A stretch of DNA of 59,246 bases from the NCBI RefSeq assembly GCF_011947265.1, contig NZ_JAATHD010000031.1, positions 1 through 59,246 on the forward strand, in the 5' to 3' direction. Positions 56,101 through 59,246 of the stretch are shown here, one piece after another. Position 1 is the stretch's first letter. The number at the start of each line of letters is the position of its first letter. Position numbers and translations under genes: made by a program. This DNA comes from Paenibacillus sp. HB172176. Its GTDB lineage: Bacteria; Bacillota; Bacilli; Paenibacillales; Paenibacillaceae. Below the pieces are notes generated by a model, which made no database searches, was not told the origin of the DNA, and worked only from the letters and a program-made list of their open reading frames with translations.

Positions 56101-56286
56101 TCGGAATCCGGCAAGCATGAGCCTGTTCACGTTCAGGATCCCGTCACCGGGAAGCAATATTCCTTCATGCTGGAGAGCGACCGATCCGTGCTGTTCGCCT
56201 GCGGCCCGGACGGGAGTTTGAGATCTGTATACAGGCCGAAGCAAGTCTATATCGAGACGACGCCCGCTGCGGCGAGAAACGACTAA
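53140..56286 (+). CDS. Large clan GH-A-type glycosidase flanked by GATase-like domains
   Basis: 1,048 residues, no signal peptide. The N-terminal ~100 residues (TLIFYDSSFPISGRLEDRAA, VNVHAPYFPKSAWPEIIAYL) look like a class I glutamine amidotransferase-like fold. A beta domain (about 240-360) is followed by a TIM barrel (about 375-745). Its acid/base is Glu502 in DLINEPSM and its nucleophile Glu668 in CLTQETG, spaced as in clan GH-A. A second GATase-like region (LLIAPSPHNLDSGAFERLLEWV) and a C-terminal beta part follow, resembling the trimerisation and C-terminal domains of GH42. Context suggests a beta-mannosidase or other enzyme for the core of mannose-rich glycans. It does not fit a family I can name with certainty. 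Confidence 0.75.
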   Translation: MMQRTLIFYDSSFPISGRLEDRAATDFSRAGAVVGAEGLADALSCGEYACFVNVHAPYFPKSAWPEIIAYLRRGGGLISMGGAPFRIPVGGSAESGWTAEATQTAYHRELNIHEILEVDAAEVAVLEASADIPLLWEKEELFSISSTWNLVPHTTKSSDLPHQMGSAGPMDARLYPLLKGVSEDGREIAAPVVLWENLKGAFSGSRWLFVNQPLDERFYRHGGGEALRAWASYCAAGVTELWLKPNYASYEPGDSAMLTLQAQRLGRSGSESETRTTEWRFRIETRLEGKPDACWTHESVIAADSELRITRVGMPMKLEPGFYRVRCLAEASNGESRLLTQGFWCFDQALLSQGSPLTCGRDYFERDGRPMPVVGMTYMTSDVARKFLFLPNVSVWDKDMAQMRKAGINWIRTGIWTAYRNIMQVDGHASEEALRAIDAFILTAKRHDLQVTFTFFSFTPEAWEGRNPYLDPRSVEAQKRFVRSIVSRHRETMNVDWDLINEPSMFDPPRIFSEGPRSCGDEFERAAYAEWLRERHGSIARLQELWNMSPMRLPSFEAALPPEPEDINFDVQDMHQGKNGTRWLDYALFSMDMHNQWAKQLYDAIKDECPNQLVTVGQDEALGAQRPSPFFYGEAADYTTVHSWWLNDHLLWDGVFAKTADKPCLTQETGIMYVETPEGRAKRSETELRNILERKYAYAFATGGAGAMQWIWNTNYDMDNANESHIGALRADGTEKPEASVSYDFGRFMAEIADLFRGRALEDTAVLFPYSNDFSNRKLAFDATTRAARVLGFELKEPFRGIGEYQLEELKSHPPKLLIAPSPHNLDSGAFERLLEWVETSGSTLLFTGPMGLDAYWRPAKRLEERTGERRLLNVRREESLTLGDRELSVSYGHRRIAEVSKEAAVGTAATASGSKVEELAYGKGRIIWCPLPIELNERNEGIAELYRHALCAAGCAQEMIWLQGGDRPGVYGRKLEFAEGFLYVFLSESGKHEPVHVQDPVTGKQYSFMLESDRSVLFACGPDGSLRSVYRPKQVYIETTPAAARND

Positions 56287-56312
56287 TGAACGACTCGAGG
56301 GAGGGAGTAGCT

Positions 56313-59060
56313 ATGAACGACAAACGAACGGCGCATATTATTTCGCATACGCATTGGGATCGCGAATGGTATCTGCCGTATGAGAAGCATCATGTTCTTC
56401 TCGTGGAGCTTCTGGATACGCTTCTGGACACGCTGGATCGAGACCCGGCATTCAGAAGCTTTTATCTGGACGGTCAGACGATTATAATCGACGATTATTT
56501 GCAGGTGCGGCCGGAGAACCGCGAACGTCTGGAAGGCTATATTCGGAATGGGCGTATCGCCATCGGTCCTTGGTATATTTTGCAGGACGCCTTCCTGACC
56601 AGCAGCGAAGCGAATGTCCGCAATTTGCAAATCGGACATCAGGACGCGGCACGCTACGGCGTAATCGCGAAGGTCGGCTATTTCCCCGATACCTTCGGCA
56701 ATATCGGGCAGGCTCCGCAGATGATGAGGCAAGCGGGCATTGACAATGCTGTGTTCGGGAGAGGCGTCAAGCCGACCGGCTTCAATAATACCGTCGGCGA
56801 TTCCGATTATGAATCCTCCTTCTCCGAGCTGATTTGGGAAGGGCCGGACGGCTCCCGCGTGCTGGGTATTCTGTTCGCGAACTGGTATTGCAACGGGATG
56901 GAAATTCCAACGGAACCGGCTGCAGCCCAGGCTTATTGGGAGAGCAAGCTGGCCGACGCGCAGAAGTACGCGGCCACAAGCCAGCTCTTATTCATGAACG
57001 GCTGCGATCATCAGCCGATTCAGCAGGATTTGTCGTCGGCCATGGAGACGGTGCGAAGCTTGTTCCCGGACATCGATTTCGTACATTCGAGCTTCGAGGA
57101 GTATCTGTCGGCCGTTCGATCGAATATGGATCGCGAGTTGTCGGTCGTAAAGGGAGAGCTGCGCAGTCAGCGGACGGACGGCTGGTCGACGCTGGTTAAC
57201 ACGGCCTCCGCTCGCGTCTACCTCAAGCAGCTGAATCAGCGGGGACAAGCGGCCTTGGAGAAAATCGCCGAACCGCTTGCCGCGATGGCGCATTTCAGTA
57301 AGGATGCGTATTCTTATCCGCATCATCTGTTCACCTATGCATGGAAGACGCTGATGCAGAATCATCCGCATGACAGCATCTGCGGCTGCAGCGTCGACGA
57401 GGTGCACAGGGAGATGGTGACGCGCTTCGACAAGAGCTATCATGTCGCGGAAACGATTATTGAAAAAGCCAAGATAGCGATTGCCGGCGAAGTCAATACA
57501 ACGGTATTTCAATCGTTTGGCGAGCGAGCGTTGCCGTTCATCGTATGGAATACGACGGGCTGGGAGCGAAGCGGAACGGTCAGCGTCGAGCTCGATGTCG
57601 AGCGGATCTATTATCGCGAAGGCATTCCGCTGGAGGAGATGAACAGTCGGATGAAGACTGTCGATATAAGCGGCAGAACGCTTGTCGACCATGAAGGAGC
57701 GCCGGTCGCATGCATGATCGAGGATCTCGGTCTGCAGTTTGGCTATGATCTGCCCGATGACAAATTCCGGCAGCCCTACATGTGCCGCCGCGTCAGATTG
57801 ACGTTCGAGGCGATTCGCGTGCCGGCACTCGGGCATGCGGCATACGGCTGGGTGCAGCAAGCGAAGGCTTCCCAGCCCGCGGCATCCTTGATCTCGGCGA
57901 CGAATCGCGCGCTTGAGAATTTTAATGTTCGAGTCGAGGTGTCGGATGACGGTTCGTTCTCTATCCTGGACAAGCGAAGCGGAAGGCAGTATCGGGGACT
58001 GGGCGTATACGAGAATACGGGCGATATAGGCAATGAATACATGTACAAGCAGCCGGATGGCGAGGACGCGCTGACGACGGAAGGCTTGCCCGCCGAGATT
58101 CGCTTGATCGAGCATACCGCTTATCGGGCGGCAATTGAGATCGTGCATCAATGGTCGGTGCCGGCATCGGCGGACGAAAGCTTCGAGACGGAGAAGCAGG
58201 AGGCCGTCTACTTCCCCGATCGCAAAGCGCAGCGAACGAAGGAAACGGTGCCGCTTACGATTCGAACGGCGATTGCGCTTGAGGCGAACGGCGAAGGTGT
58301 CGAATGGCAAGCGTCATTCAACAACCAGGCGAAGGATCATCGGGTCCGCGTCCTTTTCCCTACCGATCTCGACGCTGCGTTCCATCGCGTCGATTCCGTC
58401 TTCGAGGTTGCGGCTCGGGACAATGAGCCCGCCGCGGAATGGACCAATCCAAGCAATGCGCAGCATCAGCAGGCCTTCGTCGATGTCAGCGCGCCGGATG
58501 GCGGCATGACGGTTGCGAATCGGGGCTTGCATGAATACGAGGTGCTCCGCGACGGCCGGAACACGATTGCGATAACATTGCTTCGAGCCATCTCCGAGCT
58601 TGGCGATTGGGGCGTATTCCCGACGCCGGAGGCGCAATGTGAAGGCGACCACGAGTTCCAACTGCGGATTATTCCGCATGACGGAGACGGAGCGAAATCG
58701 GGCGCTTATCGCGAGGCCTATCAATTCCAGACGCCTTGGACGACTTGTCAGACCGCGATTCATGAAGGAACGCTCCCTTCCAGACATGCTTTGATCGCAT
58801 GGGAAGGCGCGGAGCTGGCGTTTTCTTCGATGAAATTGCATGGAGAAACAGGCGATATGATGCTTCGGTGGTTCAATATGCAGCCTGCGCAAGCCGAGCT
58901 TTCCCTTAAGCTGAACGGCAAACGGGAAGCGGAAGCGGCTTACAAAAGCGATTTGCTGGAGCGAAGAGCGGAAGCCTTGGTCGGCGAGAAGGGCGGATTC
59001 ATACTCCCTGTAGGGCCATGCGAGATTGTGACGGTAGGCATCAAGTCTGGGACGATATAG
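56313..59060 (+). CDS. Alpha-mannosidase, glycoside hydrolase family 38
   Basis: 915 residues from ATG 56313 (GAGGGAGGGAG upstream); ATG 56286 is in frame but overlaps the previous stop. Zinc ligands by family analogy are His14 and Asp16 (HTHWDREW), Asp126, which is also the nucleophile (YFPDTFGN), and His353 (HPHDSICGC). The central helical domain and C-terminal beta-sandwich domains complete the GH38 fold. Retaining, Zn-dependent, acting from the non-reducing end of mannosides. With GH125 it would remove alpha-1,2/1,3/1,6-linked mannose from imported oligosaccharides. Last gene of the operon. Confidence 0.94.
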   Translation: MNDKRTAHIISHTHWDREWYLPYEKHHVLLVELLDTLLDTLDRDPAFRSFYLDGQTIIIDDYLQVRPENRERLEGYIRNGRIAIGPWYILQDAFLTSSEANVRNLQIGHQDAARYGVIAKVGYFPDTFGNIGQAPQMMRQAGIDNAVFGRGVKPTGFNNTVGDSDYESSFSELIWEGPDGSRVLGILFANWYCNGMEIPTEPAAAQAYWESKLADAQKYAATSQLLFMNGCDHQPIQQDLSSAMETVRSLFPDIDFVHSSFEEYLSAVRSNMDRELSVVKGELRSQRTDGWSTLVNTASARVYLKQLNQRGQAALEKIAEPLAAMAHFSKDAYSYPHHLFTYAWKTLMQNHPHDSICGCSVDEVHREMVTRFDKSYHVAETIIEKAKIAIAGEVNTTVFQSFGERALPFIVWNTTGWERSGTVSVELDVERIYYREGIPLEEMNSRMKTVDISGRTLVDHEGAPVACMIEDLGLQFGYDLPDDKFRQPYMCRRVRLTFEAIRVPALGHAAYGWVQQAKASQPAASLISATNRALENFNVRVEVSDDGSFSILDKRSGRQYRGLGVYENTGDIGNEYMYKQPDGEDALTTEGLPAEIRLIEHTAYRAAIEIVHQWSVPASADESFETEKQEAVYFPDRKAQRTKETVPLTIRTAIALEANGEGVEWQASFNNQAKDHRVRVLFPTDLDAAFHRVDSVFEVAARDNEPAAEWTNPSNAQHQQAFVDVSAPDGGMTVANRGLHEYEVLRDGRNTIAITLLRAISELGDWGVFPTPEAQCEGDHEFQLRIIPHDGDGAKSGAYREAYQFQTPWTTCQTAIHEGTLPSRHALIAWEGAELAFSSMKLHGETGDMMLRWFNMQPAQAELSLKLNGKREAEAAYKSDLLERRAEALVGEKGGFILPVGPCEIVTVGIKSGTI

Positions 59061-59095
59061 GAATCAGAACGTACGAAGACTTATATGCAGTTGAG

Positions 59096-59126
59096 AAGCC
59101 CTCGAATCGGAGGGCTTTTTCTATTT
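59096..59126 (+). terminator. Rho-independent terminator after the GH38 gene
   Basis: AAGCCCTC (59096-59103) pairs with GAGGGCTT (59110-59117) around a six-base loop; TTTTTCTATTT follows. It ends the mannoside operon and directly precedes the group II intron start. Confidence 0.88.
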
Positions 59127-59127
59127 C

Positions 59128-59246
59128 GCGCGCCTAGCCAAGCTAGGCACAACTAGCCGGTGAAAGTCCGGTCGAGGTAAGAGCCAAGTCGCCTCGTAGC
59201 TGACAGGCAACTGGTGGAGAGATCCTAAGGTTGAAGCCCTGTGACA
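59128..59246 (+). mobile_element. 5' end of a bacterial group II intron (partial)
   Basis: The stretch from about 59128 (GCGCGCCTAGCC...) contains CTAGCC-AA-GCTAGG pairing, GCCGGTGAAAGTCCGGT, GAGGTAAGAGCCAAGTCGCC and GACAGGCAACTGG, which together look like the domain I start of a bacterial group II intron. It sits a few bases after a terminator hairpin and its T-run, the preferred target of group IIC introns. The reverse transcriptase gene and the 3' end lie beyond the window. The precise 5' splice site is inferred. Confidence 0.7.

Overview
The window looks like a chromosomal segment from a spore-forming, Gram-positive, Paenibacillaceae-type bacterium (Paenibacillus/Cohnella-like). The evidence is two GerA-type germination operons, lplB/ytcP-type sugar permeases, AraC-type regulators with membrane-bound sensor halves, a histidine kinase/AraC-type response regulator pair beside a sugar ABC transporter, strong AGGAGG ribosome sites and frequent TTG starts. 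No tRNA, rRNA or CRISPR array was seen.

Layout. 1-117: right end of an IS200/IS605-type (TnpB) element whose body lies to the left of the window. 152-5709: sugar-binding lipoprotein, FAD-dependent oxidoreductase with a lectin-like tail, GH42 beta-galactosidase. 5717-12961: two divergent germinant-receptor operons sharing a 170-bp control region with sigma-G-like promoters. 13041-14162: RlmN-type rRNA methyltransferase, followed by a 26-bp perfect palindrome. 14426-18258: 2-hydroxyacid dehydrogenase-like protein, AraC regulator (opposite strand), TIM-barrel isomerase/epimerase and Gfo/Idh/MocA oxidoreductase. 18360-29331: large AraC sensor-regulator divergent from permease-permease-binding protein-heparinase II/III-like lyase-phosphomannose isomerase. 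29492-36595: GNAT enzyme, nitrate/nitrite transporter with an elaborate RNA leader, TetR-ABC efflux operon with palindromic operators, CNNM/CBS protein. 36672-38717: an orphan DUF4157 (eCIS-core) protein with a predicted kinase-like C-terminal domain. 39359-44150: amidase and gamma-glutamyltransferase divergent from an Lrp regulator and two half-size chromate transporters. 44868-59060: sensor kinase, response regulator, sugar ABC transporter, GH125 mannosidase, an unusual clan GH-A glycosidase and GH38 alpha-mannosidase. From about 59128 the 5' part of a group II intron begins just after a terminator.

Working together. Three carbohydrate loci dominate, each pairing a lipoprotein-dependent importer with intracellular or secreted glycan-active enzymes. 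The last (GH125, GH38) reads as an alpha-mannan or high-mannose glycan system. Strong hairpins follow the binding-protein gene in all three loci, fitting higher output of the lipoprotein than of the genes after it.

Most worth a second look: (1) the leader of the nitrate transporter, where two hexaloop hairpins (loops AATGAT and AATGAA) precede and overlap a long terminator, matching the ANTAR antitermination design; (2) the orphan DUF4157-kinase protein; (3) a composite foldback repeat present in two distant intergenic regions; (4) three copies of one TetR-type operator, one of them 2.6 kb from the operon it should control.
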